Positions 38,067-47,668 of a DNA stretch of 62,254 nt are shown in pieces (position 1 is the first letter of the stretch; every line of letters begins with the position of its first letter). This DNA comes from Xanthobacteraceae bacterium (GTDB taxonomy: Bacteria; Pseudomonadota; Alphaproteobacteria; Rhizobiales; Xanthobacteraceae). A model generated the notes under the pieces. The model did not search any database. It was not told the DNA's origin and was given only the letters and a program-made list of their open reading frames with translations. Position numbers and translations under genes: made by a program. The stretch is taken from the NCBI GenBank assembly GCA_030038995.1, contig JASHQS010000082.1, positions 1 through 62,254 of the forward strand, in the 5' to 3' direction.

Positions 38067-38504
38067 CTAGCGTGCGGCGAGGGCGCGACCGGCCGCAATC
38101 AGCGCGGTCTTCTCCGCGTCGCTGAAATTGCGCTCGCCGCGATTGGCGATGCCGAGCGCGCCTATTACGCGCGCGCCATCGAACACCGGAACCACGATCG
38201 CTCCCTCCATGCCGGTCGCCTTGGCGCCGGGACGCACGTCGCCGCTGCTGTCGGTCTGGATGTTGCAGGCATCGACCGGCTGCGCGCGCTCGACGGCAAG
38301 GCCGGCCATGCCCTTGCCGACTGGAATTTTCTGGATGATCGCGAGCACGGGCGGTGGAAAGTGCCCGCTCAGCGCCTTGAGATGCAGGAGGCCGTCTTCC
38401 TCCAAGAGATGCAGCGTGCCGGTGTCGGCGCCAAAGCCGCGCACGATGCAGCCGAGTGCCTCGGAAATCTCCTTCGCCGAGCGAATTTCCGCGATGATGT
38501 CCAT
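38067..38504 (-). CDS. GAF-domain protein
   Basis: This is a 145-residue stand-alone GAF domain: EISEALGCIVRGFGADTGTLHLLE, then VGKGMAGLAVERAQPV and GAIVVPVFDGARVIGALGIANRGERNFSDAEK. GAF domains sense small ligands or redox state; no output domain is attached. The ATG at 38504 is preferred. It converges on the ebo-like cluster. Confidence 0.87.
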   Translation of the reverse strand: MDIIAEIRSAKEISEALGCIVRGFGADTGTLHLLEEDGLLHLKALSGHFPPPVLAIIQKIPVGKGMAGLAVERAQPVDACNIQTDSSGDVRPGAKATGMEGAIVVPVFDGARVIGALGIANRGERNFSDAEKTALIAAGRALAAR

Positions 38505-39184
38505 TGTTCCCGCCTTAACGCCACACTGAGAGCATCTTAGCCCAAATGGAGTGACCAGACTACCTACGCTTCGTGAATTTCGCCCCATGCGAGCACCGTA
38601 CGCGAAGCTAAGTCATGGGGCGTCGAAGCAATATGACGTCGCCGAGACAAAGACGCGATGCGCGCGCCCTACAACGCCCGCAACGTCTCATCGGCAGCGG
38701 CCAGGGCGGCCGAGACCTTCGACGCAACGCTCTCAGCCGATTCATCACCGGCACCGGTTAGTCGGCTGGGTAGAAGCTCTGCCAGCAAGCTTCGTTCTTA
38801 CGAACACTCCTACTAAGCGCCACAGCGGCGCACGCCATGCGGCTTCCATCCCGCGCGCAAGGGTAAGGCGGCGCTGCGCGACAACTTTGTCTTGTTCGAT
38901 CGGGGGTGCGAGGGCTCTGCCCTGGCACCCCCAGCAAGAACAAAATCGGTCTCCCCCAATCTTCGCTCCCCCCGCGAAGGCGGAGGTTGCTGCCAGATTG
39001 GGCGGAAAGAGATCCTCTCCGATTTTGTTCTTGCTCCCCCTCGCCCAGTCTCGCCGACGGGCGGGGGTCCATGCGCGGACTTTGCGCAGAACCCAATTCC
39101 CCTTGAAATCGCACAAGTCGCCTGCACCACGCCTACACAGTCGATTTTTTTATTTTTATCTATGAAAAACAATATGTTATCTAC
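38505..39184. other. Gene-free stretch with repeat fragments
   Basis: No credible gene. A 39-codon minus-strand remnant (38669-38788, ending in LAAADETLRAL) looks like the tail of a lost gene, but its family was not recognised. Long frames on both strands here are low-complexity shadows rich in Arg, Pro and Ser. A nested hairpin at 38933-39035 is listed separately. Confidence 0.5.
38933..39035. repeat. Nested long hairpin with 17-bp perfect outer arms
   Basis: The outer arms AGCAAGAACAAAATCGG (38933-38949) and CCGATTTTGTTCTTGCT (39019-39035) are perfectly complementary. Inside them, TCTCCCCCAATCT pairs imperfectly with AGATTGGGCGGAAAGAGA. The arms are AT-rich relative to the surrounding DNA. 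No coding content. Confidence 0.75.
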
Positions 39185-39433
39185 GCATCATTCCCGCGCA
39201 AGCGGGAATCCAGAACTGGGTCCCCACTTTCGCGCATAGGCGCTAACATAGCTGCGTTTCCCGGGCGCAGCGCAGCACGAAGCGCAGCGAAGTGGTGCGC
39301 TGCAGACCCGGGATCGTAACAAGTTGCGGAGTCTGGGACGGTCCCGGATCAGCGGCGCACCGCTTCGCGCTGCACCGCATCCGGGAAACAGAGGCCTATG
39401 TTAGCGCCTATGCGCTTTCGCGGGGACGAGCGG
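39185..39433. repeat. Composite palindromic repeat, family A, copy 4 (full length)
   Basis: Same outer arms as copy 3 (CATTCCCGCGCAAGCGGGAA on the left, GCTTTCGCGGGGACGAGCGG on the right). Inverted arms GGCGCTAACA (39239-39248) and TGTTAGCGCC (39399-39408) enclose the core. The core is in the reverse orientation to copy 3: the CCCGGGCGCAGCGC half comes first and the CGCATCCGGGAAAC half second. It ends 16 bases from the murA stop and may end its transcript. Confidence 0.9.
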
Positions 39434-39449
39434 GCTCTGTAATCTTTTG

Positions 39450-40739
<1,290 letters not shown>

Positions 40740-40767
40740 TGTCACCCCTTGTAACGTGCGTGACCGG

Positions 40768-40980
40768 CTACTCGTTGCTTCGATTGCGGCGAAAGTCGGG
40801 ACTTTTCGCTTCCGGGCGGCCGCCGGCGCCGTTCGCGTCCGGGGCCGCGCTTTCATCGGGCGTTGCCGCGGCGGCGCGCGCGCGCGCCTGCGCCTTGCGG
40901 CGCTTCAAATTTTCGCGCAGCGCCGCCGACAACCGTTCGCTGCGCGCCGCCCATTTTGCCGCTTTGCCACCTTTGCGCAT
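40768..40980 (-). CDS. Small basic conserved protein upstream of murA
   Basis: This is a 70-residue protein. A basic helical N-terminal half ([24 protein letters not shown]) is followed by a Pro/Ala/Asp-rich tail. It is probably co-transcribed with murA, which starts 28 bases downstream. Small proteins of this kind are common before murA in related bacteria as far as I recall. Function unknown. The ATG at 40980 is taken; a TTG at 40986 is possible. Confidence 0.68.
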   Translation of the reverse strand: MRKGGKAAKWAARSERLSAALRENLKRRKAQARARAAAATPDESAAPDANGAGGRPEAKSPDFRRNRSNE

Positions 40981-41048
40981 GAACAAGATTCAAGCACGTT
41001 CGGCGCGCCGCGGCCATGCCGTCCCGCCGCGATGGGCTCGCACGCGGA

Positions 41049-41076
41049 TTGGCAAGCTTAAAGCCTGTGCTATACC
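41049..41076 (+). promoter_or_regulatory. Candidate sigma-70 promoter of the class III aminotransferase
   Basis: TTGGCA (41049-41054), a 16-base spacer and TATACC (41071-41076), placed in the divergent gap before the ATG at 41096. The resulting leader would be about 13 bases and contain the AAGGGA ribosome site. Confidence 0.45.
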
Positions 41077-41095
41077 GCGCGCGAAGGGAACCGCC

Positions 41096-42481
41096 ATGGC
41101 GCTGAGCAACCTTGCGACCCGCGACGTCGAGACTTTGGTCCATCCCTACATCAATCTCGCGGCGTTCCGCGCGAGCGGTCCGCTGGTCATCGAGCGCGGC
41201 GAGGGCGTCACCGTCTACGACAGCGACGGCAAGCCCTACATCGAGGGCATGGCCGGGCTGTGGTGCACGGCGCTCGGCTACGGCAACGAGGAACTGGTCG
41301 AGGCCGCGACGGCGCAATTGCGCAAATTGCCGTTCGCCCATCTGTTCACCGGCAAGAGCCACGATCCGGCGATCGAGCTTGCAGAAAAGCTCAAGGAGAT
41401 CGCGCCGGTGCCGATCTCGAAGGTCTTCTTCTGCAATTCCGGATCGGAAGCAAACGACACCCAGGTCAAGCTCGTCTGGTATCTCAACAATGCGCTCGGC
41501 CGCCCGCGCAAGAAGAAGATCGTGAGCCGGATCAAGGCCTATCACGGCGTGACCCTGGTCGCCGCTTCGCTCACCGGGCTCCCCGGCAATCACCGCGACT
41601 TCGACCTGCCGCTGCCGGGTTTTTTGCACGCCGGCTGCCCGCATCATTACCGCTTCGCCCGCGACGGCGAGAGCGAGGAGGAATTCGCCACGCGGCTTGC
41701 CGACGAGCTCGACGCGCTGATCGTCGAGGAGGGACCGGATACGGTGGCGGCCTTCATCGCCGAGCCGGTGCTGGGCGCCGGCGGCGTGATCGTGCCGCCA
41801 AAAACCTATTTCGAGAAGATCATGCCGGTGTGCGCCAAGCACGACGTGTTCATGATCGACGACGAGGTGATCTGCGGCTTCGGCCGGCTCGGCACCATGT
41901 TCGGCTGCCAAAAACTCGGCTACCGGCCGCAGGCGATCTCGATCGCCAAGGCGATGTCGTCGGCCTATCTGCCGATCGGCGGCGTCATGATCCCGGAACT
42001 CATGTACCAGGCGCTGCTCGCCGAGAGCGAAAAGATCGGCGTGTTCGGCCACGGCTTTACCTATGGCGGCCATCCGGTGTCGGCCGCGGTGGCGCTCAAG
42101 GCCATCGAGATCTATGGGCGCGACCGCGTCGTCGAACAGGCCGCCGCGCGCGGCGTGCAATTCCAGGCGCGGCTCGCCGCACTCAACGCGCATCCCTTGG
42201 TCGGCGACGCGCGGGGCCTCGGGCTCATTGGCGGCGTCGAGCTCGTCGCCGACAAGAAGACCAAGCGCGCGTTCGCGCCGAAACATGCGGTCGCGGCGCG
42301 GGCGGTGGCGTTCGCCGAGGCGGAAGGTTTGATCGTGCGCTCGGTGACGGGCGACGTCATCACGCTGTCGCCGCCGCTCATCATCAGCGCCGCCGAAGTC
42401 GATGCCTTGTTCGACCGCCTCACCCGCGCCCTCGACCAGACGTTGGATTGGGTGACGCGAGAGCGCCTCGCGCAGGGGTGA
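41096..42481 (+). CDS. Class III (omega) aminotransferase
   Basis: This is a 461-residue PLP enzyme: SGSEAND (115-121), KAYHGVTL (148-154), the DDEVICGFGR cofactor-binding segment (255-264) and the Schiff-base lysine in ISIAKAMSSAYLPIGG (Lys285). Members move amino groups from diamines, beta-alanine, GABA or aromatic amines to pyruvate or 2-oxoglutarate. No pathway context narrows the choice. Likely transcribed from the promoter at 41049. Confidence 0.9.
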   Translation: MALSNLATRDVETLVHPYINLAAFRASGPLVIERGEGVTVYDSDGKPYIEGMAGLWCTALGYGNEELVEAATAQLRKLPFAHLFTGKSHDPAIELAEKLKEIAPVPISKVFFCNSGSEANDTQVKLVWYLNNALGRPRKKKIVSRIKAYHGVTLVAASLTGLPGNHRDFDLPLPGFLHAGCPHHYRFARDGESEEEFATRLADELDALIVEEGPDTVAAFIAEPVLGAGGVIVPPKTYFEKIMPVCAKHDVFMIDDEVICGFGRLGTMFGCQKLGYRPQAISIAKAMSSAYLPIGGVMIPELMYQALLAESEKIGVFGHGFTYGGHPVSAAVALKAIEIYGRDRVVEQAAARGVQFQARLAALNAHPLVGDARGLGLIGGVELVADKKTKRAFAPKHAVAARAVAFAEAEGLIVRSVTGDVITLSPPLIISAAEVDALFDRLTRALDQTLDWVTRERLAQG

Positions 42482-42526
42482 TTGCGACATCCTCCGGCCT
42501 CGGGTTCTTGGGATGCGCTCTTTATT

Positions 42527-42559
42527 CTCACCCGCGACCGCGCCGCGGTCGCGGGTGAG
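42527..42559. repeat. 33-base near-perfect palindrome
   Basis: Arms CTCACCCGCGACCGCG and CGCGGTCGCGGGTGAG are perfectly complementary around a single C. It lies 45 bases after the aminotransferase stop. A similar CTCACCCGCGA fragment preceded by GCGCTCTTT occurs at 13444-13467, so this is part of a dispersed element. It could act as a Rho-independent-like end but lacks a T-run. Confidence 0.7.
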
Positions 42560-42724
42560 AAGGTATGAGTTCTCGTTCTCGCGATGCGGTTTTTCGCATC
42601 CGAGGTTTGCGGCACGGCACGGAAAAAAGATGCCGAGCGAGATCGCGTCACGCCGAACTTCTTTTATGGCCGGCCCGGTAGAACCGGCTTCGGCTCGATT
42701 ACGCTTGGCGCAAGTATGTAGTAA

Positions 42725-42813
42725 GTAGCCCGGATTGAACGAAGTGAAATCCGGGAGCGGCGTTGCAGGCTTCACTGTCGGCCCCGGGTTTCGCTGCGCT
42801 CAACCCGGGCTAC
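42725..42813. repeat. Composite palindromic repeat, family E
   Basis: The inverted ends are GTAGCCCGG and CCGGGCTAC. The inside holds two short palindromes (GGATTnnACGAAnTGAAATCC type and GGGTTTCGCTGCGCTCAACCC). Its right edge runs into a perfect 14-base tandem duplication (CTACGAAGAAAAAA, 42810-42837). Confidence 0.85.
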
Positions 42814-43288
42814 GAAGAAAAAACTACGAAGAAAAAACAAATAAAACAAGGCAGGCGGAACGCCGGCAGACGCCTTCCCACCAATCCGCACCATACGGGT
42901 GCGGCTCGCGCCAGCGGGGCGCGCGCGCCTACCGGCGTTCCACCGCGGCTCTCGGGGCAGCGAACCAACGCCGCCGCTCGGCTCCAGACACGCTTCCTGG
43001 GACGTGGCTGAAAGACGGGCGTGACCCGTCCCCGCCTGTCCCAGTCCAGCGATGTGATCGCAGGCCGGTCGTAATATGACAAGCTCCGCGAGGAGCCCCG
43101 ACGAGGAATCGACCAGCCGAATTCCGCATGAAGCAAGCGTAGCGTGGGGCAAAGGCGCAAAGCGTCGCCCACGTCTTGAATTTCCGGACCGCGTGGGCTT
43201 CGCCGCGCTCAGCCCATCCCGGGCGCGCTTGAAAATTCGTCTTTCATTTCCTACATATTTTTTGTCCTCCGGCACATTAGGGATATCT
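42814..43288. other. Gene-free stretch, probable dispersed repeat
   Basis: 475 bases with no credible gene. Minus-strand frames read as Arg/Pro/Ala-rich shadows of the kind seen for dispersed repeats in this bacterial group. The last ~50 bases become AT-rich and lead into the ribosome site of the small gene at 43289. Confidence 0.45.
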
Positions 43289-43468
43289 ATGGCCGATACG
43301 AGAGCGCGTGCTGTTGCGGAAACTGCATTTGATCGCACGCGGAAGCGAGAAGCCCAGATCAGTGAAGCGTTGAAGCAGGAAGCGGCGCGCCACGACGCGG
43401 CAGTCAAGAATATGCATCGCTTGCGGACGCTGCGTCTGGAGCGAGATGCAAAATCGAATAACAAGTAG
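43289..43468 (+). CDS. Small highly charged helical protein
   Basis: This is a 59-residue protein made almost entirely of charged helix (RTRKREAQISEALKQEAARHD, then RLRTLRLERDAK), with no cysteines or membrane segment. A short amphipathic, possibly nucleic-acid-binding product. An AGGG ribosome site about six bases before the ATG supports the start. Function unknown. Confidence 0.55.
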   Translation: MADTRARAVAETAFDRTRKREAQISEALKQEAARHDAAVKNMHRLRTLRLERDAKSNNK

Positions 43469-43482
43469 CGCGCACGGCGCGC

Positions 43483-43587
43483 CGCGGCGTGCCCGTCAGC
43501 CTGTCGGTGACGCCGGCGTCGACCATGCTGCGCGCCGGCGAGCGCAAGAAGGTCATCCGCTACCGTGAACCGGCCGAGGGCGCCTGA
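43483..43587 (+). pseudogene. Possible gene remnant (3' end only)
   Basis: A 34-codon stretch ending in MLRAGERKKVIRYREPAEGA and a stop. It has protein-like composition but no start or upstream body, just after the small gene's stop. It could be the tail of a deleted gene; the family was not recognised. Confidence 0.25.
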
Positions 43588-43719
43588 TGACGGCGGCGGC
43601 GGTGCGCACGCGCGAGCGCCGCGCGCGTCTTAACCGCGTCTTAACCTTCTCCGATCCTGGATCGGCTATCGCCGGCGCGCTGTGATAACGATGCGCTGAT
43701 CGCGCGCCCACGCAAATCC

Positions 43720-44676
43720 ATGAAGCCCATGCTTCCCGACGATCCGGCGCCGCGCCGCGCTGCGGCTCCGCAACGCGCCGAAGCGCCGTCAGCCTTCACG
43801 ACCAGGCGCCTGACACGACGGCGCGTTGTGTTTGGCGGCACCGCGTTTTTCGGCGTCTCGACCGCCAGCACCGCGGTGTATGCCGGGGCGGTCGAGCCGC
43901 AGGGGCTCACCGTCACCCGCTACGCGCCGGCGCCGCGCGGCTGGCCTGCGGCGCGCCGGCTCTCCATCACGGTGATCGCCGACCTGCATGCCGGCGGGCC
44001 CGACATGCTGTTGATGCACGTGCGCCAGGTGGTGGACACGGCCAACGCGCTGCGATCGGACCTCATCGTGCTCCTCGGCGACTATGTCGCCTGGTACGAC
44101 TTTCCGACCGAGCGCCTGGCGCCCGAATTGTGGTCGGCGGAGCTTGCGCGGCTCGCGGCGCCGCTCGGCGTCTGGGCCATCCTCGGCAACCACGATTGGT
44201 GGCACCATGTCGGCGTGGTACGCCGCGCGCTTGCCGACGCCCATATTCCGCTGCTCGAGAACAACGCGGTGCGGCTCGGCGCGGCGGGCCGAAAATTCTG
44301 GCTTGCCGGCATCGGCGATCAGCTCGCCTATCCGCTCGGCCACGGCCGCTTTCGCGGCGTCGACGATTTGCCCGGCACGCTTGCGCAAATCCGCACCGCC
44401 GATCCGGTCGTGCTCCTGGTGCACGAGCCGGATATTTTTCCGCGCGTGCCGGCGCGCGTCGCGCTCACGCTCGCCGGCCACACCCACGGCGGACAGATCC
44501 GGCTGCCGCTCGTTTGGCCGCTGTTCGTGCCGTCGAAATTCGGCGCGCGCTATGCCTACGGCCACGTCGTCGAAGGCGGCCGGCACATCATCGTGTCCGG
44601 CGGGCTCGGCACCAGCATCATCCCGGCCCGGCTCGGCGTGCCGCCGGAGATCGTGCAGGTGCGGCTGGGAGCGTGA
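43720..44676 (+). CDS. Metallophosphoesterase, membrane-anchored or exported
   Basis: This is a 318-residue calcineurin-like phosphoesterase with all metal motifs: DLH (88-90), GDYV (120-123), GNHDW (156-160) and GHTHGGQ near residue 250. The N-terminus has TRRLTRRRVVFGGTAFFGVS, a twin-arginine-like run before a hydrophobic segment, suggesting Tat export or a membrane anchor. The pattern fits the YkuE/UDP-2,3-diacylglucosamine-type subgroup; the substrate is unknown. Start 43720 or 43729. Confidence 0.87.
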   Translation: MKPMLPDDPAPRRAAAPQRAEAPSAFTTRRLTRRRVVFGGTAFFGVSTASTAVYAGAVEPQGLTVTRYAPAPRGWPAARRLSITVIADLHAGGPDMLLMHVRQVVDTANALRSDLIVLLGDYVAWYDFPTERLAPELWSAELARLAAPLGVWAILGNHDWWHHVGVVRRALADAHIPLLENNAVRLGAAGRKFWLAGIGDQLAYPLGHGRFRGVDDLPGTLAQIRTADPVVLLVHEPDIFPRVPARVALTLAGHTHGGQIRLPLVWPLFVPSKFGARYAYGHVVEGGRHIIVSGGLGTSIIPARLGVPPEIVQVRLGA

Positions 44677-44847
44677 TAGCGGGCCGTCATGTCGGCGGAC
44701 GGTGGTCTGCGGCGGATTGATCCGCGTTTGATTTCTTGTCGATCAGAGAAAGCCGTTGCGATCGACGGCGTAGCGCGATCGCCTGCAACTCGCCTGCGCG
44801 GTTCGTCTTAATCCTACTGCGTCAGAAAGCCCGGCGCGCGTTATAGC

Positions 44848-44979
44848 GCCCTCTCCCCTTGCGGGAGAGGGCAACTCGGCGGTTCAACAACAAAAGCGGG
44901 TGAGGGTCGCGGCCGCAACCCCTCACCGAGCCGAGTTTGTTGCGCGGCTTGCGTCGCCCTCTCCCGCAAGGGGAGAGGG
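44848..44979. repeat. Composite palindromic repeat, family D
   Basis: Two inverted copies of the palindromic unit GCCCTCTCCCC...GGGAGAGGGC (44848-44872 and 44955-44979) flank an 82-base centre. The centre has its own inverted GGGTGAGGG/CCCCTCACC and AACTCGGC/GCCGAGTT pairs. It lies in a 439-base gene-free gap. Confidence 0.88.
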
Positions 44980-45039
44980 CAGGCCCATGAGCGCCGCGTT
45001 TCCGGCAGTATCTCGACGGGCACTCCGGACTTTTGACGC

Positions 45040-45079
45040 AGTAAAATTAAACGCAAACGGCGCCGACAAAGCGGCGCCG
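45040..45079 (-). terminator. Intrinsic terminator of the L,D-transpeptidase gene
   Basis: On the minus strand, an 8-bp GC stem (CGGCGCCG, loop of six, CGGCGCCG; 45058-45079) is followed by TTTGCGTTTAATTTTA. It lies 37 bases after the stop at 45116. Confidence 0.6.
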
Positions 45080-45115
45080 CAACTGCGATCTGCGGAAGGC
45101 CCAAACCGTGGCGGC

Positions 45116-45790
45116 TCAGTACGAGTTGTCCACGACGCTCGGCACGGACGCCATGTGGGGGGCAAACGGCTCCGTGCCATTATGCGGCGCCAGCACCACC
45201 ACGATGGTGCCGAGTTTGACCCGGTTATAGAGGTCGATCACGTCCTCGTTGGTCATGCGGATGCAGCCGGACGAGATGGCCTGGCCGATATATTCCGGCT
45301 GATTGGTGCCGTGGATGCGATAGAGCGTGTCCTTGCCGCCGGAATACAGATAGAGGCCGCGGGCGCCCAGCGGGTTGTGCGGGCCGCCGGTGACGAAAGC
45401 CGGGAACGGCCCGAGCCGTTGCTGCTCGCCGGCGGTCGGCACCCAGGCCGGCCACTCTTCCATGCGGCCGATCTTGGCGATGCCGCTCCAGGCCTGCGCC
45501 TCCTCGCCGACGGCGATGCCGTAGCGGATCGCCTTGTTGTTCGGCAGCACGTAATAGAGGAACTTGTTGTCGGAATCGATCAGGATCGTGCCGGGCGCTT
45601 CCTTGCGGTCGTAACTGACGATGTGGCGTTTGAACTCCTCGGGGATCGCGGCCTGCGCGTAGGGCAGGTTCGACATCAATTGCTTGTCGCGTGCGGTCCA
45701 GCCGGCCTCGCTCGTCGGCGCCAGCGTGTCCTCCATGCAGCCGCCCAGCATCAGGCCAACAATGACGAAGATAATCGCGCGCATGCCCAT
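45116..45790 (-). CDS. L,D-transpeptidase (YkuD) lipoprotein
   Basis: This is a 224-residue wall enzyme with a lipoprotein signal: hydrophobic run then LMLGGC with Cys18 as the lipidated residue. The YkuD domain shows YGIAVGEEAQAWSG, GPHNPLGARGLYLYSG, then the catalytic HGTNQPEYIGQAISSGCIRM with the nucleophilic cysteine in SSGCIRM. Likely forms 3-3 cross-links or attaches outer-membrane lipoproteins to peptidoglycan. Alternative starts at 45784 and a GTG at 45808. It ends in a good terminator. Confidence 0.92.
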   Translation of the reverse strand: MGMRAIIFVIVGLMLGGCMEDTLAPTSEAGWTARDKQLMSNLPYAQAAIPEEFKRHIVSYDRKEAPGTILIDSDNKFLYYVLPNNKAIRYGIAVGEEAQAWSGIAKIGRMEEWPAWVPTAGEQQRLGPFPAFVTGGPHNPLGARGLYLYSGGKDTLYRIHGTNQPEYIGQAISSGCIRMTNEDVIDLYNRVKLGTIVVVLAPHNGTEPFAPHMASVPSVVDNSY

Positions 45791-46175
45791 GGGATACCGC
45801 CGTTCCACCCGCTACGCCAAAGGTCCGATTCAGCGATATCTAGCGAAATCGCCGCCGCCTTGCCAGCCGTGATCGGTCTGAACGGTTACGGTCCGGCCGG
45901 AGTGTTGCAGGAATGCCGCACTTTGCTCCGATTCCATTGGATAACTGGGCGAAATGCCGGCACCAACCCACAGACTTCCGTGACGGTGGCAGGGTCGCAC
46001 AGAGCGATTAAGCGAGGGTTTACTACGACCGGTCATGAGGCGTTTACCATCCCCCCGGCATTGCTTCGCGGCGGAACCGGAAATGTCACCGCGGCGGTCG
46101 ATTTGCCGCGTTTTTCCGCCGCACTCGCCGACTAGCTATCGGGTATCACCCACGGCAACGGGACGGGTTCGAAAA
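45791..46175. other. Gene-free stretch
   Basis: 385 bases between divergent genes. No gene, repeat or clear promoter was recognised. An open frame from 46035 reads into the next gene but has no family-like content before 46176. Confidence 0.4.
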
Positions 46176-46415
46176 ATGCGAGACGCTGCTGCCGAAACGG
46201 CCACGAAGGCCGCGCAACAAATCCAAAAAACCGCTGCTGCGAAGGCGAAGGCGAAGGACACCGCGCTTGACCGCCGCTATGGCGCCATCGGCATTTCCGC
46301 CGTTGCCGCCGCGGCGCGCTATCAGGGCGACGTCGGAAGTCAGAAATCGGAAATCAGAAATCAGAAGTCCGAAACCGCGGGTTCCCTATTCAGATTTCCG
46401 AGTTCAGATTTCTGA
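46176..46415 (+). CDS. Small Ala/Lys-rich protein with a repeat-derived C-terminus
   Basis: This is a 79-residue protein. Residues 1-30 are an Ala/Lys/Thr-rich helix (AAQQIQKTAAAKAKAKDTAL), then RRYGAIGISAVAAAARYQGD, which looks conserved. From about residue 53 the sequence is SQKSEIRNQKSE, encoded by the dispersed repeat at 46332-46442. The native C-terminus was therefore probably replaced when the repeat arrived. It overlaps the convergent SPW gene by 26 bases. Confidence 0.5.
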   Translation: MRDAAAETATKAAQQIQKTAAAKAKAKDTALDRRYGAIGISAVAAAARYQGDVGSQKSEIRNQKSETAGSLFRFPSSDF

Positions 46416-46442
46416 CTTCAGATTTCCGACTTCCGACTTCTG
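46332..46442. repeat. Inverted clusters of a ~7-base degenerate repeat
   Basis: The left cluster (46332-46370) holds tandem units like AGAAATC and GGAAGTC. The right cluster (46390-46442) holds their complements (GATTTCC, GACTTCC, GATTTCT). The two form an imperfect inverted repeat around a ~20-base centre. It is translated on both strands into the C-termini of two convergent genes. Confidence 0.85.
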
Positions 46443-46773
46443 CCTCGCGCGCTAGGAACGCCTCGAATGCGGCCAATACCGCCACCACGACGCCGATCGC
46501 GACGTCGATCGTAATGGCTTGGCTGTCCTGGAAGCCGAGCAGCCAAGGCGCTACGATCAGCGCCAGACCGGCGAGCAGATTGAGCCATTCCTCCCAGACC
46601 GCAAACGCGGCGAGCGCCGCAATCGACAGCACAGCGATGATGAGGCCGACGATCGAGGCGGTCTGCCATGGCGCGCCGCCGGACAGGCCGAACAGCCAGG
46701 GCGAGAAGAACAGCACCACGGCGAGCGACAGGTTGACGACATCGCAGAGCCGCAGGCTCGACCACTCTTCCAT
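46390..46773 (-). CDS. SPW-repeat membrane protein with a repeat-derived C-terminus
   Basis: This is a 127-residue membrane protein with four hydrophobic helices in two SPW-type halves: LFFSPWLFGLSG (about 21-32) and LIVAPWLLGFQD (about 72-83). Function of the family is unknown. The last ~17 residues (EVGSRKSEVRNLNSEI) come from the dispersed repeat and mirror the tail of the opposite-strand gene. The fourth helix is complete, so the protein may still fold. Confidence 0.8.
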   Translation of the reverse strand: MEEWSSLRLCDVVNLSLAVVLFFSPWLFGLSGGAPWQTASIVGLIIAVLSIAALAAFAVWEEWLNLLAGLALIVAPWLLGFQDSQAITIDVAIGVVVAVLAAFEAFLAREAEVGSRKSEVRNLNSEI

Positions 46774-46932
46774 GACATCCTCCCGGACCGAGACGGCTGG
46801 CGCGGTCTGGGCACGGCTTTCCAGACGCGGTCATCGCATAAGCGCGCCTCGTCACTGGCAGAACCGGAACCGACGGCTTTGGTTCCGCGGGCCCATGGCT
46901 TTTGCCGCCAGCCCAGCGCCGGCGCGTTCGCT

Positions 46933-47628
46933 GTGAGCAGCGCGGCCGAGCCGAGCGGCGCCTTCTCGGCCGCCGAGATCGAGGACGGTCGCCGCCTGTT
47001 TGCCGGGCATTGGCGGTTTGTCGCCGCGGCGGGGGCACTGGCTGCGCTGCCGCCCGTGGCCGGGCCGGAAATCGCCTTTGCCGGCCGCTCCAATGTCGGC
47101 AAATCGAGCTTGATCAACGCCCTCACCGGCCGGCGGGCGCTGGCCCGCATCTCGGCGAGCCCAGGGCGGACCCAGGAGCTGATTTTCTTCGCCGGTACCG
47201 AGGCCGGGCGCGACCGCCTCGTGATCGTCGACATGCCCGGCTACGGCTATGCGGCAGCGCCTAGGAGCAAGATCAACGCCTGGACGACGCTCATCCACGA
47301 TTACGTGCGCGGCCGCGCCACGCTCGCGCGCGTCTATCTGCTCATCGATGCGCGGCGCGGTCTTATGCCGGCCGACGCGCAGATCCTCGCCGCGCTCGAC
47401 GCGGCGGCAGTGAGCTATCAGGTCGTCCTCACCAAGTGCGACGCCGTTGCCGCCGCCGCGCTCGACGACCGCTTGGCGTCGCTGCACGAGGCGCTGGCGC
47501 GGCGGCCCGCGGCCTACCCCATGGTGCTCGCCACATCCGCCGCAACGGGAGCCGGCATTGCCGAACTGGGCGCGGCGATCCATCGGTTGCTGCGGGAGCG
47601 CCGGGAGGCGCAAAAACCGATAAGGTAG
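46933..47628 (+). CDS. engB: Ribosome biogenesis GTP-binding protein
   Basis: This is a 231-residue GTPase (YihA/YsxC/EngB) needed for large ribosomal subunit maturation. It has G1 GRSNVGKS (51-58), G2 at SPGRTQE, G3 DMPGYGYA and G4 TKCD. The start is a GTG at 46933; no strong ribosome site is visible, and in-frame sequence further upstream lacks homology. In related genomes engB follows yidC and precedes argB; here yidC is absent and an inserted convergent gene lies before argB. A strong terminator follows. Confidence 0.95.
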   Translation: MSSAAEPSGAFSAAEIEDGRRLFAGHWRFVAAAGALAALPPVAGPEIAFAGRSNVGKSSLINALTGRRALARISASPGRTQELIFFAGTEAGRDRLVIVDMPGYGYAAAPRSKINAWTTLIHDYVRGRATLARVYLLIDARRGLMPADAQILAALDAAAVSYQVVLTKCDAVAAAALDDRLASLHEALARRPAAYPMVLATSAATGAGIAELGAAIHRLLRERREAQKPIR

Positions 47629-47668
47629 AGTCAGTTTTTGCTGCGAAACGGCGGCCACGCAAAGCTGC

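Noticed and set aside
38551-39165. 204-residue plus-strand frame
   Set aside because: Spans the nested hairpin and ends in AT-rich DNA; no protein-like pattern.
40853-42775. 640-residue minus-strand frame
   Set aside because: Complement of the class III aminotransferase, which has all catalytic motifs. The minus frame has none.
42810-43172. 120-residue minus-strand frame
   Set aside because: Reads through palindromic and dispersed-repeat DNA, with low-complexity Arg/Pro/Ala composition. Such frames are commonly misannotated repeats.
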